From positions 8,098 through 37,783 of the forward strand of contig WKLE02006181.1 in NCBI GenBank assembly GCA_014885115.2: a stretch of 29,686 bases of DNA, given 5' to 3'. Position numbers and translations under genes: made by a program. The notes under the pieces are model-generated. The model searched no databases, was not told the DNA's origin, and saw nothing but the letters and a program-made list of their open reading frames with translations. Below, piece after piece: positions 1 to 10,503 of the stretch; position 1 is the stretch's first letter; every line of letters starts with the position of its first letter. Source of the stretch: Asterionellopsis glacialis. Taxonomy: Eukaryota; Bacillariophyta; Plagiogrammaphyceae; Rhaphoneidales; Asterionellopsidaceae.

Positions 1-343
1 ATACGAATACCTCAAAAAAGAAGCAAGAATAAGATCAAAAAACAACGAAGAAACGGCGCTAGATCTATTATTCGCATCCGGTATGAGCAAAGCATCAGCA
101 TCCCTCATCACGTACCCACATGAGGTTGTTAGATCACGCATGATGGATGCTCGACATTCTGCCAAATTAGGAGCAACAATCCGACGCATTGCTGCGGAGG
201 AAGGTTTCATGGGATTTTATTCTGGCTTGCATGTATCCCTGTTGAGAGTCATACCTAATTGCTGCATTACCTTCATGACCTATGAAATGTTACTGCGATT
301 TGCAAAACAGCAGATAAATAAAAGTCATGAGCAGAATCCTTGA
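1..343 (+). CDS. Mitochondrial carrier family (SLC25) protein, C-terminal part, cut by the window edge
   Basis: The frame is open from base 2 with no stop before TGA at 341-343, so the gene begins upstream of the window and the ATG at 83 is internal. About 113 residues are visible. They carry the third carrier repeat: the signature PHEVVR, matching Px[DE]xx[RK], at the end of an odd-numbered helix, then a matrix loop (RIAAEEGFMGFYSG) and a last helix (LLRVIPNCCITFMTYEMLL). In this family these six-helix proteins exchange metabolites across the mitochondrial inner membrane. The context around PHEVVR resembles pyrimidine-nucleotide or NAD-type carriers more than ADP/ATP carriers, but the substrate cannot be decided from one repeat. 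A related carrier in peroxisome or plastid is the alternative. Confidence 0.88.
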   Translation, partial: YEYLKKEARIRSKNNEETALDLLFASGMSKASASLITYPHEVVRSRMMDARHSAKLGATIRRIAAEEGFMGFYSGLHVSLLRVIPNCCITFMTYEMLLRFAKQQINKSHEQNP

Positions 344-1097
344 CCAAATGTAAGTTCGTAACTAACAGAAATTGTGGTCTCGACTGGAGGTACGTGCATG
401 TAGTTGCAGATCGACGTTTTGCATCTTTCCGTGGTCAAAGCCAAATAGATAGGATATGAAAAACAGCTTTACTAATGTGTTGTCATGGCGCTAATATGTC
501 CAAGAATGAATCCAAGAACCCAAGACAACACTTGGTGAAATCAAACCTCAAGAAAGATAACTAATGAAAATTGTAATTATAATTGTTTAGATGACGAATT
601 TCTCGAATACTGAACAAAGGTTTGGCGAAACATCTCATTCTCATAGGTGCATTGATATAAAACGCATGTATTTCATAGGAAAAACTAAACTACACAAAGT
701 AATTGTCCAATTTCTGCGTCCAATCTTTCTTGACCTCTTGCTCTAGGACATAGAATATGATGTAACCTTAACTCAAGTAAGAAAAGAATTTAATCGACAT
801 TGTTTGGTGTCTATGATGCGCACAACAGTCAGAACCGTTATGTACTAGTTCCTACGTGTGATTGACGCATGGAAGACTCTTAGCTCTTATTACGGCGAGC
901 ATCCACAAGAGAGATAAAAAAAGACCTCGGTAACAGCTATTTTTCTTGGCGACCGATCCGCCCCACACAATGCCGGCGAAACGGCAAAGCAGACCACATT
1001 AGTTCATAGCCACTAGCAATCAGCATCAGCAATACAAACTGCCATCGGAATTTTCCTTTAATTCGGGAAGCTTCTCGGTTGAATAGATCGTGAGATA
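344..1097. other. Intergenic region and presumed promoter of the Sec39/NBAS-like gene
   Basis: No credible coding frame is seen. The left part holds the carrier's 3' UTR and the right part the promoter and 5' UTR of the gene at 1098. TGACGCA at 863-869 resembles the cAMP/CO2-responsive elements described in diatoms. A short hairpin, TGCCG (971-975) with CGGCA (982-986), lies about 115 bp before the ATG. Neither is proven functional. Confidence 0.5.
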
Positions 1098-4000
1098 ATG
1101 TCGCACTATGCTCTTGTGGAACGCTCTAAGCTTGTCGTGGAGGAAACTTATGAAACCTCCACCGAAAATAGCAGAAATTCTGTTAGAGACGATGTTACAG
1201 CGCTTTTCACATCATATTCTAAAGTCTATCCTAACCCAAAGCTAGTAGAAGAGAGAAACGAACGAGATAGACTTTTGGAGCAAGTGGCAGATGATCGAGA
1301 GAAAAGCAGGCGCGAAAATGAAATATCTAAATCTGACGGAAACGGTGGCTTGGGAGGATTCTTTCGTTTTTGGTCCAGGCCCAAAAATGACAAAACACAA
1401 TCACCTGGTCCTCATAAAGACAGAGGGAGAAAAGATGAAAGCCTTTTAATATACAGTGATATTGAAGACGACAATTCCAATACTGCGCTGTGTGGAACAT
1501 TGGGACAGTTGGATTATAGTTGTATCCCACAAGAAGCATACAGTGCTGCACGTTTTCACCTGGCATCCGCTAGGTCCCAGAAAGGTCGCCCTGTTCTTGT
1601 TCAACCTGCACGTGACTTGACGCATAGTCTAACTAGAGCTATGTGTGTAGTGGGGATTGGGCAAATTGCTGAGTTTTCTGAACCAGGACAGAAAAAACCA
1701 GAACATGTAGAGCACTCGGAAGGTTTAGTTTCCATTACCAAGACCACGTCGGATCGGGACGAACTCATCGAATATATTGAATCCTTAGAAATATTATATG
1801 ATTTGAGTCATGTTCGCGCAGTTAGCTTGGGTCCAAATTTTTTGGCTATTTCATGGGGACTACCTGATGGGATGATTGTCTTGTATCGCCGTATGAGAAT
1901 CGATAATGCTGAACCTGTGGGGTGGGAAAGCATGGGCATACTTGCTCCAACGGAAGGAACCCTACACTACCTCAATAGTGGGGGAGACTTACTTTTAGAT
2001 GGTGATAATGGAGAGATTACTTCGAGTTTGCTAAGAGTAAGTGACATAGTTCCAATTGCAGCAGAAAATCCTCTACGGTCGGAATCTGCTCCATCTCATG
2101 GTGTCACCCTTGCGGTGTCCCGTCTTGGAGCAACAATTGAATTTATACAAATGGCACCTCATCTTTGGTCAGGACCTGTGTTTACAACAAAAAATTACAA
2201 GCAAAGACCAAGGAGAAAAAGAAAGAGACGAGGACACGAGCCACCTGGGCATTATTGCCTTGGGAGTCTGCCAAACTTTTCCGGTGAAAACATCACTGTA
2301 AATGCTATTGATCATCATGTCGATATTATGTGTCTCGCTGCTTGCCGAACAAGTGTCAGTATTGATACGGTTTGGGATGAAGCCATGTTCCCGGAATCAC
2401 CCCCAGCAGAGCATATAATTGCGGCATGTGGTTCCAAGGAAGGAGCTGAACATATCACGTTTTGGGCCTTTTCCACAATATTTGAAAACAACCCACAGGC
2501 AAATCGAGCAGGTTTCTCAGTACATGTGTCCTTGAAAGATGTCATTAATACAGGCAGTGCTGGGACCGGTATTAGCGTATTTGGTGGTGAGGATATCCGG
2601 GGGAACTGGAGAAAACCACGTCGGGTGCGTTTGCGACCGTTCTCAGATGATGGCGGTTTGCCATTTCCAACTAACTCTGCGGAAAGCGCATCTGTCAAAG
2701 AACAGAACGACAAATACCAGGTTTGTACATTGATTTCACCAGCACCAATTGTTCATCTAAGTTTTGGTGTCAAGGACAAGGAATACTTGCTGGCAGTTTT
2801 GGACTGGAACGGTGGCGTTGCTGTGGTGGATTGCAGTCGATTGATTCGTGCAGCTTCTCACGACCTTTCCGCGGAAGAGATTAAGTCACTGTATAGTCAG
2901 AAAGAAGTACCGCCTTTGTGCTCTCCTCGGTTCACCAGAAATGAATTTTTGAGGTTCATGAACAACGCCGGGCATTCTGGTGATCCCGCGCTAGACGTTC
3001 TCTGGTCGGATCAAAAGTTTCCATTTCGAGTAGCATCATCCAGTCTTAGGCTTGCTTTGCTGTCTCACAAAGGTCGTATTGAAATTCTTGATTTGCCCGG
3101 ATCTCGGGGTAAACATAGTGGAATTTCGTGTGCATTTACGCTGAAGTCGAGAATAATGGGGCCCTCCGCGCTACTGAGTACTTCCGAGGAAGAGCCTTTG
3201 TCGTTCCTCTCCTTTCGCCCCGAAACTAAGGTTGAGACACAAAATAAGAACAAGGCTCTAACTAAAATATTCCTCGTTTGCTCGGTGCAGCTGCTTGATG
3301 TTTCTTCGACTATCCAATCTTTGGCTCGATCTGGGAATTACAGAGAAGCAACTAATGCAGCTGAAACACTCAACATTAGTGACCAAAAAGATATTTCAGA
3401 AGTGATTGACTTCTGCCTGAAAAAACTTTGGGAGCGGGACTACGCAGTTGAACATCTAAAAAAAGTGAAGGACGACATATATATAGCTAAACAGGCATTG
3501 TCCCTCTGGGCACCTGAAAACAAATCCATCGCCGTCCTTGATTCGAACGTCATTAGGGATGCTAGCCACATCGCCTTGCAACGCATTACGGCTGCAGAGG
3601 AACCCATTCTTGATGAACTGCAAAAGGCAGCCTTCCAACTGAAAACTCTTCTGCTTCACTTTGGAACGTACGCCATACTTTGCAATGGCCATGGTAAGAC
3701 TGCATCAGTTGAAAGCTTTCACAACTTGTTCAGGAAAATACCAATATCTCGAATTGCAATGTCGTACGCCATGAGGGGTGATATGACTGCTTTGACGGTG
3801 CTTTTCTTTCGTCATTCTACGGACCTAGAAGAAAGTCGGTTAATGATTCTTGATGCTATCCCTGTTGCGGTTAATCCTTCTACCTATTGCCACTTGCTTC
3901 CTGTTTATCGTTTGGCCGGAGATGGTAATGACTTCTTCGTAACTAGTGATGATGAGCGCAATCAGCTGCATTGGTCGAATATGGAAAAGCATCTGCAAGT

Positions 4001-7000
4001 GTGCAAAGGAGTGACAATATTTTTAGACGAGAACGACAAGGAAGTTTTGACCGAGACGAAAGAGCGCACTAAGGTTTCTGACTTGGACAACGAAGCAAGC
4101 AGATATTCCTTGGTAGACTGGTACCTGAACAGGGCCCAGATTATAGAGGCGCGCACTGGCAACCTGTCTCTTCTCATTGAATTCTGTAACTACGCCTTGA
4201 AGTGTTTGGTGGAACCCTTGTCGCAGAATTCCTCTCAACAAGAGGAGTCTGCTGATAATAATGATAATGGTGTAGACTCGCAGATTGAGCAAATACACGC
4301 GATGAGAACGGCTGCACGGAATCTCAATAGTATTCTCACAAACGATGACTTATTTAACCAATTCCAAGGTCCTCAATATTCATCGATTATGACAATAAAT
4401 ACAAGTGAATATCGTAAGTTGAGCTTGCCGGACCTAATGGTCATGCTTCTGGGACGAGACGTTGATTCTTCGACTTTCATATCAAAGTACCATACGATTG
4501 TCCAACCATTGGTGATGGACATGTCAAGGGTAGGTAATGACTACAAAGAGCTGGATGATGCAATTACTGAATATTGTCTCACGTTATTGAAGCAAGCAGT
4601 GACTTCGGTGTTAGACACAGGGGACGAGCTCCCATATAGAGTAAAAAGTACCCAAAATGCTTTGAGCATTTGCACTGTGATCGCCAATTCCAGCAGTACA
4701 AACAAGAGGAAAACCGATCGCCTCCTGAAAGACAAAAAGGCTTTGATGAAATTTGTTCTTTCTGTAGTTTACGACGCAGCACTTGGTTTGAAGGAGTGTC
4801 CAATATCATTTGAGGACGCACGAGCTGTCATAAATATGATGTGGGAATTGTACCAGTCTTTACCTAAGCATTTACCAAGTGTTGAAGCATCTGATGAACA
4901 ATTTAGAAGTCTCCAGGAAAAAGCTGACGGTCTCTGTAGTAATTTGATAGCGCTCGACTTACTTTCGGAGTGGTCGGACGGTGAACTTTTTGGTTTTTTA
5001 GATCAGCTAAGATCTGCGTCTGAGTTTGAAGCGGACAGGAAAACGCTTGACGATTCTGTAGTTGACTTATCCTTCGAGTCTCGTGTGATCGTTGGACAAA
5101 TCGCTGTCGAAATGATGTGCAAAGGTTATTGCGAGCGTATTTCCAGTAGACAAGACGAAGGAAATGTCTCGATGTTTCTTGCGTTGTTATCAGATGTCGA
5201 ACAACTCAATAAGTACTGCTTCAATGGCTCTCTACCGTTATCAGGGATACTCCAAGATTTCATCTGTGGTTCATTACTCGAAGTTGAGGAATTTCCTCTT
5301 CTAAAAACTTTATTAATGCAGACGGAATCTTACTGGATAGATAGAAAAAAATTTGAAAAGCATATTTCGACCTTTGTAAACGAGACAATAGATGCTGGAA
5401 GGATTCAGGCTGCCATCCGGTGCCAGGATGTCTTTGGACCTCTATTCCCGGAGCTCCAGATAGAATTTAATAGCATGCGTCAATTCCTAGATGCTGCCAG
5501 CTTCATAACAAACGTCCTCTTGCCTGGTCATAATGCACCCTTTATGGAACCTCGCTCTATGCGAAAGAAGCTACCATTAGATATTGTTGAATCTGTGATG
5601 GTGGAAAGGCCTCAATCAGTACTGCTCGGATGTACTGAATGGGAAAACGAGGAGATTGCGAAGCAATGGAACGTTGAAGTCTATAACTATTTTGCAGCTG
5701 TTAATGAGGGCAGAAAAGACGTGGGGACGCACCCTCCATTGCCTGGTGGTGCACTTTTCGAGCTTGCTGCTATGCTTGGACTAAGAAGTCCATCATTGAA
5801 TTTGATATTGAGATTCCGAATAGCACACCATGCTATCCGCGCTGGGCTTTATGGTGCATCAGCGGCTGTGTGCACATCCCTAGTTTGTGACCCGGGTTTG
5901 CCATGGGAAAGTCAATTGGATGCCGGTGTGAGGCTAAATGCTGTAGCTGCACTTGTCTCTTCAGAAAACTACAATGACAAATACACTAAGAAAAAGCTTT
6001 GTCGGGCTACACTACAACGTATGCGCGGGCCTGTATGCGTAGAAGACTTAGCAGTGTTTGACACTATTGTTCGTGTTTCAACAATGCTTGAAACTGAAAC
6101 AAGCTACTTTCAAAACATTGAGAAGGATGTGGTACAAAATGCAGCTCAGTCGCCTCCACGTACAAATACGAGTGGCCACCACAAATCTGACTTTCTAGTT
6201 TTCGGAGCGGCCGATAGGGTTGCGAAAGCTGCTCATACTCTTGTTAGGGCACATGGTTCTTCCACGATGTCTGCCTCGTATCAGTTCCACGGCCGAGAAT
6301 CAGGTGTTGTTCAGCATTCCGGCAGGCCTTACCGGGACATTCTTGAACAATACGGAACTGACTTGCATGCTCTTCTCTCTAGTCTAAAACAACATTCCAC
6401 TGTTGGTGTCTCATCGCAATCTGAATCTGTGCTTCACACAGTGTGTAAACTTCTTCTCTCGTGGGTTATTTCAGAATCAGTTCAAGTGTGGCATACAAAA
6501 GTTCAGGAAACTCTGACGAATGAGATGCTTGCGTTCGGCACTTCTCTGTTGCTACACTTTGAAAACCAGGCAGCTGCGATCAATCTCAGCCAGGAGCTTC
6601 TGGATGCACTCCAAATTGAGGCTGCAAATGCATTAGATAGTTTATCTGCAGCACAGTCAGCAAGCCCGTCTTCTCCAGACATGGACATAGTATCGAGACT
6701 TGTGGGAAGAGGCTACAGCGAAAATGGAGCAAGGCGAGCTGCTGTAGCAACGAACAATGAAAGCTATCAAAGTGCACTCGTATGGGCAGTATCACATTCC
6801 TTGGATCCTGGCTTCGAGGACCCGATGATAGTGCTGAAAGAGAATACAAGCACCGGATTTATTGATCAGGCTTTGCTCGCCGAAGTCAAAGAGGTACTAG
6901 TAGCCGTTTGTGGCCGTTTGGAAGCGAGGAAGAAAATGGCGTCGTCGAAGCCAGCAGAAGCATCACCAAGAAAAGATCATTTAAGTTTGAGCGGTAGCAC

Positions 7001-8507
7001 AAAGCCTGATGATAGAGAGATTGAAAAAACTAAGAGCACACCAAAGGAAATCGCACCAGAGTCATTTGAGATTCCTATTTCATCCCCGGACGGTGTAGAC
7101 AACAAGCAACCAGGGGGAACGAACAGCCAAATTATTTCCAGTGGCGATGATATTGAAATTCGCCACAACATCAACAGCAGCATAGAGGGAAATCAAGGGT
7201 TCTTTCAAGAAGCTGTACTAGACAGGACAGATGAAGAGAAACAATCGGAGATGACAAGCAATATTACGATCTCGAACGGAAGCAATGATTTGATTGTGGA
7301 TGATATTGCCCATGATTGGCCCAGCAATACGGAGGCGAAGTCTCCTGAGTCTATTAAAGATAATGAAGCAAATAATCCAAGTTGCCTTGTACACCAGCAA
7401 ACGGCGAAAAGCGGAACAAAATCCAGTGGCGGCCGAATGCTTGTTGGCGACGAAACTTATGGCAGTCCTGAATACGTTGAGGAAAACCGGACAAAACCGA
7501 TTCGAGAGGACGGGTCAGAAAAATCAATAGGCCAACAGGAGGAGCAAGCATCAAGGAGTTACCCTGAACCAAGTAGCAATTACGCACTAGGTGCAGCACC
7601 TATTTTCGGCGACTCGGAAAAGAGAGGCGAGCGCATTTCAACTAATGAAGAAGGAACTGTTTCACAGAAAAGAGACCGCGACATCATAATTGGAAATAAA
7701 GGAGTCAAAAATAAGAGCTCAAATTCTGGCTTAGTTTCTAACAGTTATGACAAGCGAAAAGTCACTACAAATGCATCACTCAATACCGGAGCTTCAGATG
7801 AGGATAAAACGCTTCCTCCTCCTGCTTCTCCACGTCGACCGCCACCACCTCCACCCCCACCACCGCCGGAAACTGCTCTAAAGTCAAAATATTCACCAAT
7901 TCCACAAAAGCAAATCCCGGCTCCTCCGCATCGCGATATACGCCATTCGGCAATAGCAGAAACGGGAAAAACTATCCAAACACCGAAGCAGCAAGTGACC
8001 GGACCGAAAAAGGGACTGGGGTCTCCAGCACAGCCAGCATTATCGACAAGAAACTTGCCCCTGCCACCAACCCCACCGCCGCCGCCCCCTCCTCCCAAGG
8101 CCGAGCAACATCTGCCAGCCACACCATCAGGAGACAAGTCATCGAGGTCGAGCAACACAAAGTTGCCTCCATCCGGGGGGTCTGCTCAGAATGCCAATCG
8201 ATACTCACTTCGTTCCCGAGGTAGCCCCATTCTGAACAAGTTAGCACAAGAACGAAGAGAAATGACACGTGTCGGAAGTGAAGAGCGCGACCGCTTACTC
8301 AAGGAGGGCCGTCGCTTACTGGAAAAGGCCAAAACATCATCGGCTAGACGGAGTCTACCAAGCCGTTCTCTAGCTGGAGTTTCTGGTGGCAGATACCCAT
8401 TGCGCTCCAAGACAAAGCTTTCTATAACGAATGGCCATCGAGACTCTGCGAAAGACACTAGGAAGGAATCGAAGGGATGGGACTTCGACGATGGTTTGGA
8501 TTTCTAG
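1098..8507 (+). CDS. Sec39/NBAS-like ER tethering-complex protein with UBA domain and proline-rich tail
   Basis: Single 2469-residue exon starting at the ATG at 1098. Residues ~150-720 read as a degenerate beta-propeller (blades such as LAISWGLPDGMIVLY, LLAVLDWNGGVAVVD, LALLSHKGRIEILD). A Sec39-type helical solenoid begins near residue 745: GNYREATNAAETLNI, then a conserved Trp, then VEHLKKVKDDIYIAKQAL. It continues to roughly residue 1700. NBAS/Sec39 is a subunit of the NRZ/Dsl1 tether that receives COPI vesicles at the ER; human NBAS is about 2370 residues, so the size fits. Unusual additions follow. Residues ~1862-1908 form a UBA domain (VSRLVGRGYSENGARRAAVATN). Beyond is a long disordered tail with two polyproline runs (~2248-2258 and ~2322-2334), two RYxLRS motifs, and the C-terminus WDFDDGLDF. 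Family assignment rests on solenoid motifs and architecture; another giant propeller-solenoid trafficking protein is possible. Confidence 0.72.
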   Translation: MSHYALVERSKLVVEETYETSTENSRNSVRDDVTALFTSYSKVYPNPKLVEERNERDRLLEQVADDREKSRRENEISKSDGNGGLGGFFRFWSRPKNDKTQSPGPHKDRGRKDESLLIYSDIEDDNSNTALCGTLGQLDYSCIPQEAYSAARFHLASARSQKGRPVLVQPARDLTHSLTRAMCVVGIGQIAEFSEPGQKKPEHVEHSEGLVSITKTTSDRDELIEYIESLEILYDLSHVRAVSLGPNFLAISWGLPDGMIVLYRRMRIDNAEPVGWESMGILAPTEGTLHYLNSGGDLLLDGDNGEITSSLLRVSDIVPIAAENPLRSESAPSHGVTLAVSRLGATIEFIQMAPHLWSGPVFTTKNYKQRPRRKRKRRGHEPPGHYCLGSLPNFSGENITVNAIDHHVDIMCLAACRTSVSIDTVWDEAMFPESPPAEHIIAACGSKEGAEHITFWAFSTIFENNPQANRAGFSVHVSLKDVINTGSAGTGISVFGGEDIRGNWRKPRRVRLRPFSDDGGLPFPTNSAESASVKEQNDKYQVCTLISPAPIVHLSFGVKDKEYLLAVLDWNGGVAVVDCSRLIRAASHDLSAEEIKSLYSQKEVPPLCSPRFTRNEFLRFMNNAGHSGDPALDVLWSDQKFPFRVASSSLRLALLSHKGRIEILDLPGSRGKHSGISCAFTLKSRIMGPSALLSTSEEEPLSFLSFRPETKVETQNKNKALTKIFLVCSVQLLDVSSTIQSLARSGNYREATNAAETLNISDQKDISEVIDFCLKKLWERDYAVEHLKKVKDDIYIAKQALSLWAPENKSIAVLDSNVIRDASHIALQRITAAEEPILDELQKAAFQLKTLLLHFGTYAILCNGHGKTASVESFHNLFRKIPISRIAMSYAMRGDMTALTVLFFRHSTDLEESRLMILDAIPVAVNPSTYCHLLPVYRLAGDGNDFFVTSDDERNQLHWSNMEKHLQVCKGVTIFLDENDKEVLTETKERTKVSDLDNEASRYSLVDWYLNRAQIIEARTGNLSLLIEFCNYALKCLVEPLSQNSSQQEESADNNDNGVDSQIEQIHAMRTAARNLNSILTNDDLFNQFQGPQYSSIMTINTSEYRKLSLPDLMVMLLGRDVDSSTFISKYHTIVQPLVMDMSRVGNDYKELDDAITEYCLTLLKQAVTSVLDTGDELPYRVKSTQNALSICTVIANSSSTNKRKTDRLLKDKKALMKFVLSVVYDAALGLKECPISFEDARAVINMMWELYQSLPKHLPSVEASDEQFRSLQEKADGLCSNLIALDLLSEWSDGELFGFLDQLRSASEFEADRKTLDDSVVDLSFESRVIVGQIAVEMMCKGYCERISSRQDEGNVSMFLALLSDVEQLNKYCFNGSLPLSGILQDFICGSLLEVEEFPLLKTLLMQTESYWIDRKKFEKHISTFVNETIDAGRIQAAIRCQDVFGPLFPELQIEFNSMRQFLDAASFITNVLLPGHNAPFMEPRSMRKKLPLDIVESVMVERPQSVLLGCTEWENEEIAKQWNVEVYNYFAAVNEGRKDVGTHPPLPGGALFELAAMLGLRSPSLNLILRFRIAHHAIRAGLYGASAAVCTSLVCDPGLPWESQLDAGVRLNAVAALVSSENYNDKYTKKKLCRATLQRMRGPVCVEDLAVFDTIVRVSTMLETETSYFQNIEKDVVQNAAQSPPRTNTSGHHKSDFLVFGAADRVAKAAHTLVRAHGSSTMSASYQFHGRESGVVQHSGRPYRDILEQYGTDLHALLSSLKQHSTVGVSSQSESVLHTVCKLLLSWVISESVQVWHTKVQETLTNEMLAFGTSLLLHFENQAAAINLSQELLDALQIEAANALDSLSAAQSASPSSPDMDIVSRLVGRGYSENGARRAAVATNNESYQSALVWAVSHSLDPGFEDPMIVLKENTSTGFIDQALLAEVKEVLVAVCGRLEARKKMASSKPAEASPRKDHLSLSGSTKPDDREIEKTKSTPKEIAPESFEIPISSPDGVDNKQPGGTNSQIISSGDDIEIRHNINSSIEGNQGFFQEAVLDRTDEEKQSEMTSNITISNGSNDLIVDDIAHDWPSNTEAKSPESIKDNEANNPSCLVHQQTAKSGTKSSGGRMLVGDETYGSPEYVEENRTKPIREDGSEKSIGQQEEQASRSYPEPSSNYALGAAPIFGDSEKRGERISTNEEGTVSQKRDRDIIIGNKGVKNKSSNSGLVSNSYDKRKVTTNASLNTGASDEDKTLPPPASPRRPPPPPPPPPPETALKSKYSPIPQKQIPAPPHRDIRHSAIAETGKTIQTPKQQVTGPKKGLGSPAQPALSTRNLPLPPTPPPPPPPPKAEQHLPATPSGDKSSRSSNTKLPPSGGSAQNANRYSLRSRGSPILNKLAQERREMTRVGSEERDRLLKEGRRLLEKAKTSSARRSLPSRSLAGVSGGRYPLRSKTKLSITNGHRDSAKDTRKESKGWDFDDGLDF

Positions 8508-8571
8508 AGGGCATCCAAGTTGGACAATATCATCATGGTTCAGTGGCAATGTCAAAAGTATGGTCAAAAAT

Positions 8572-9816
8572 TCAATTATCCCGTTTATCCTTGTCTACCA
8601 GTGCAACCTCCTCTTCATCCGCCTCCTCGGTGACGTCTTGTATACTCTCATCCTTATCTTCAGGTGTTTTTTCTCTCATCGGCGCTTGTTGATAGATGCT
8701 ACCCCCACCAAGACACAAAAACAAGAAGCCAATTCCTGTCGCTGAAGCATGTTTGTCCCATACCAAGACATTTGCAAGAATAGTGATGCATTTGTTCATG
8801 ACACCAATAAGGGTGAAAGTCGTTGCACTCACTTTGCTTCTACACCACCACGAAGAGTAGCCGATGCCTGTGCCAACCACACAACCTAAGAAAAGGAGAG
8901 CCAGACTTCCAGTTGGGAATCTTTGGTCATCGCTTTCCCACATTTTCTCCCAAAATTTTTCGTATTCATTATTCATCTTTGCAAACAGCAGCATTGGAGG
9001 CCACCCCAATAAACTGCAATTGGCACAAAACATAGAGATTTAGAAATAAAACACAATCAGTTCAAACTTGAATCAACTTCCAATAAACATTTCAAAACAA
9101 ATATCCTATTTGGAAATACAACTCAACTCACTTTGTGTAGAGAACAGGGCCACTTCTTGTTTTTAGGTCGACACTACGAACGATATTTTTACCGTATGCC
9201 ATTTCGAATGAAATAACACAGAGATAGAGGAGAGGCCAAGTGTCTAGAAATTGTTATAAATGATAGCACGTGTGACAAATTCTGATGAGAGTACAAAAAG
9301 TAGAAAGAAGAAACAAAAGATGTCCACATTCGAACAGTACTTACATGCTTGAATACCCTGAGATTGAAAACTCTCATCGGAATTTGCGTAACCCATGGCA
9401 CCTAATACAATAAGTGTCAAAGCTACCCAACTCCGAAAACTTGGAAAATGCCTCCCAAGAAAGATTGCGTCCAAGAAACTCACGGCGATGGGTGCCATTG
9501 CACGGAACACAATTACGGTTTCAACATTTGATATTGACAATGATTTCATGTTGCAAAATACACCCATTGAGAAAGCTATGCAATAGATTAGATATGGAAC
9601 CACAAACTCCCATTTCAGAGGATCCACTTCAAGCAAACCAACTATTTTTGCTGAAAAAATAAATAGTAGAGTCGCCCAAAGCTGAAACGTGATGACTAGA
9701 GAAGGGAATGGCAAATGCCAAAGAATTAACTTATTCACCAGCACCAAAGATCCGGAACAGAGTGAATAAAGGACGACGGCAAGAGCGACTTCGGCATTTG
9801 GTGAAAGATTCTGCAT
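8572..9816 (-). CDS. Golgi nucleotide-sugar transporter (GDP-sugar type, DMT superfamily), three exons
   Basis: The exons on the minus strand are 9816-9345, 9243-9132 and 9013-8572. Introns 9344-9244 (101 bp) and 9131-9014 (118 bp) are both GT-AG. Joining restores one 341-residue frame: GIQA + YTWPLLYL across the first junction and VLYT + N + LLGWPPM across the second. The protein has about ten hydrophobic segments. It shows family landmarks: LVLVNKLILWHLPFPSLVITFQL at the N-terminal side, SISNVETVIVFRA, and near the C-terminus FTLIGVMNK, which fits the GxxNK motif of GDP-mannose-type transporters. VWDKH and a terminal YQQ follow. The expected role is import of a GDP-sugar into the Golgi lumen for glycosylation. 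The acidic, soluble C-tail (EKTPEDKDE...) faces the cytosol. Its 3' end lies only 64 bp from that of the gene ending at 8507, so the 3' UTRs probably overlap. Confidence 0.88.
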
Positions 9817-10503
9817 TGCTGTGTTCAGGTCGGGGAAGAGATAGAATTTTGCAGGTTGCTCGGTCTAGCTTCTGTATCGCTCACTTTTGATCGACGACGA
9901 CTATGTTTCTAGACTGTTCTGTTCTTTTCTCATGACATTTTTGAGTCAACAATAGAGATGCCCACCAGAAATGTTTGTCTTCTCGAATTACTGACTTTGG
10001 TAATTTCGAAATTTGCAGGAGTACCTGGTATGATTTATTTACGTAGTCTGCCGGTACTGGACTCAACGCCGGCAAAAAAATTCACAAACCAATGGTTCGA
10101 AAATAACATGGACAAGCGCGAAGGGTGAACAGACAAAAAAATATCGACACCAGAGAAGAGAACAAAATTTTGAAATTCTCGAAATAAGACAGCCACACAG
10201 ACTAGTAGACAGTTTATTGAAGACCGATCTTCCAAAAATCTTGGTCTTGAGAAACGAACCGCGCGTTGATTGATGACTAGTTGTTGTCACGATAATCTCC
10301 TTTCTCGGTACGTGCGTTAGGAATGATCACCATGGCGACGGTGCATCCGTCACAACGAACCAGGTTGAAAATGAACTGTTTGCCTCATGCGTACTTCACG
10401 TAGGAGGCCATAGCACAGTCTGAGAGTTGCGAAGTGCTTGTATGCTCACCGTCTATTGTTTTGTTTTCTTTGTAATATCTTTCTCGTGTTAGATTTTTGT
10501 AAG
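9817..10503. other. Divergent intergenic region between the transporter and lumen-protein genes
   Basis: No supported gene is seen; short open frames on both strands lack recognisable content. The region serves as promoter space for the transporter (minus) and the thylakoid-lumen protein (plus). The frame of the plus-strand gene stays open back to TTG at 10438, but the peptide upstream of the ATG at 10504 would spoil a clean signal peptide, so it is taken as 5' UTR. GACGG (10337-10341) and CCGTC (10347-10351) form a small inverted repeat ~155 bp before the ATG. Confidence 0.5.

Noticed and set aside
7745..8158. Minus-strand open frame with polyglycine runs inside the large tether gene
   Set aside because: Exact shadow of the polyproline-coding strand; no independent support.
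10080..10110. GGTTCGAAA resembling a tRNA T-loop
   Set aside because: No matching acceptor, D or anticodon stems could be placed around it.
10438..10503. Upstream extension of the lumen-protein frame starting at TTG
   Set aside because: Non-ATG start; it would place 22 residues ahead of a perfect diatom signal peptide. The ATG at 10504 is the better start.
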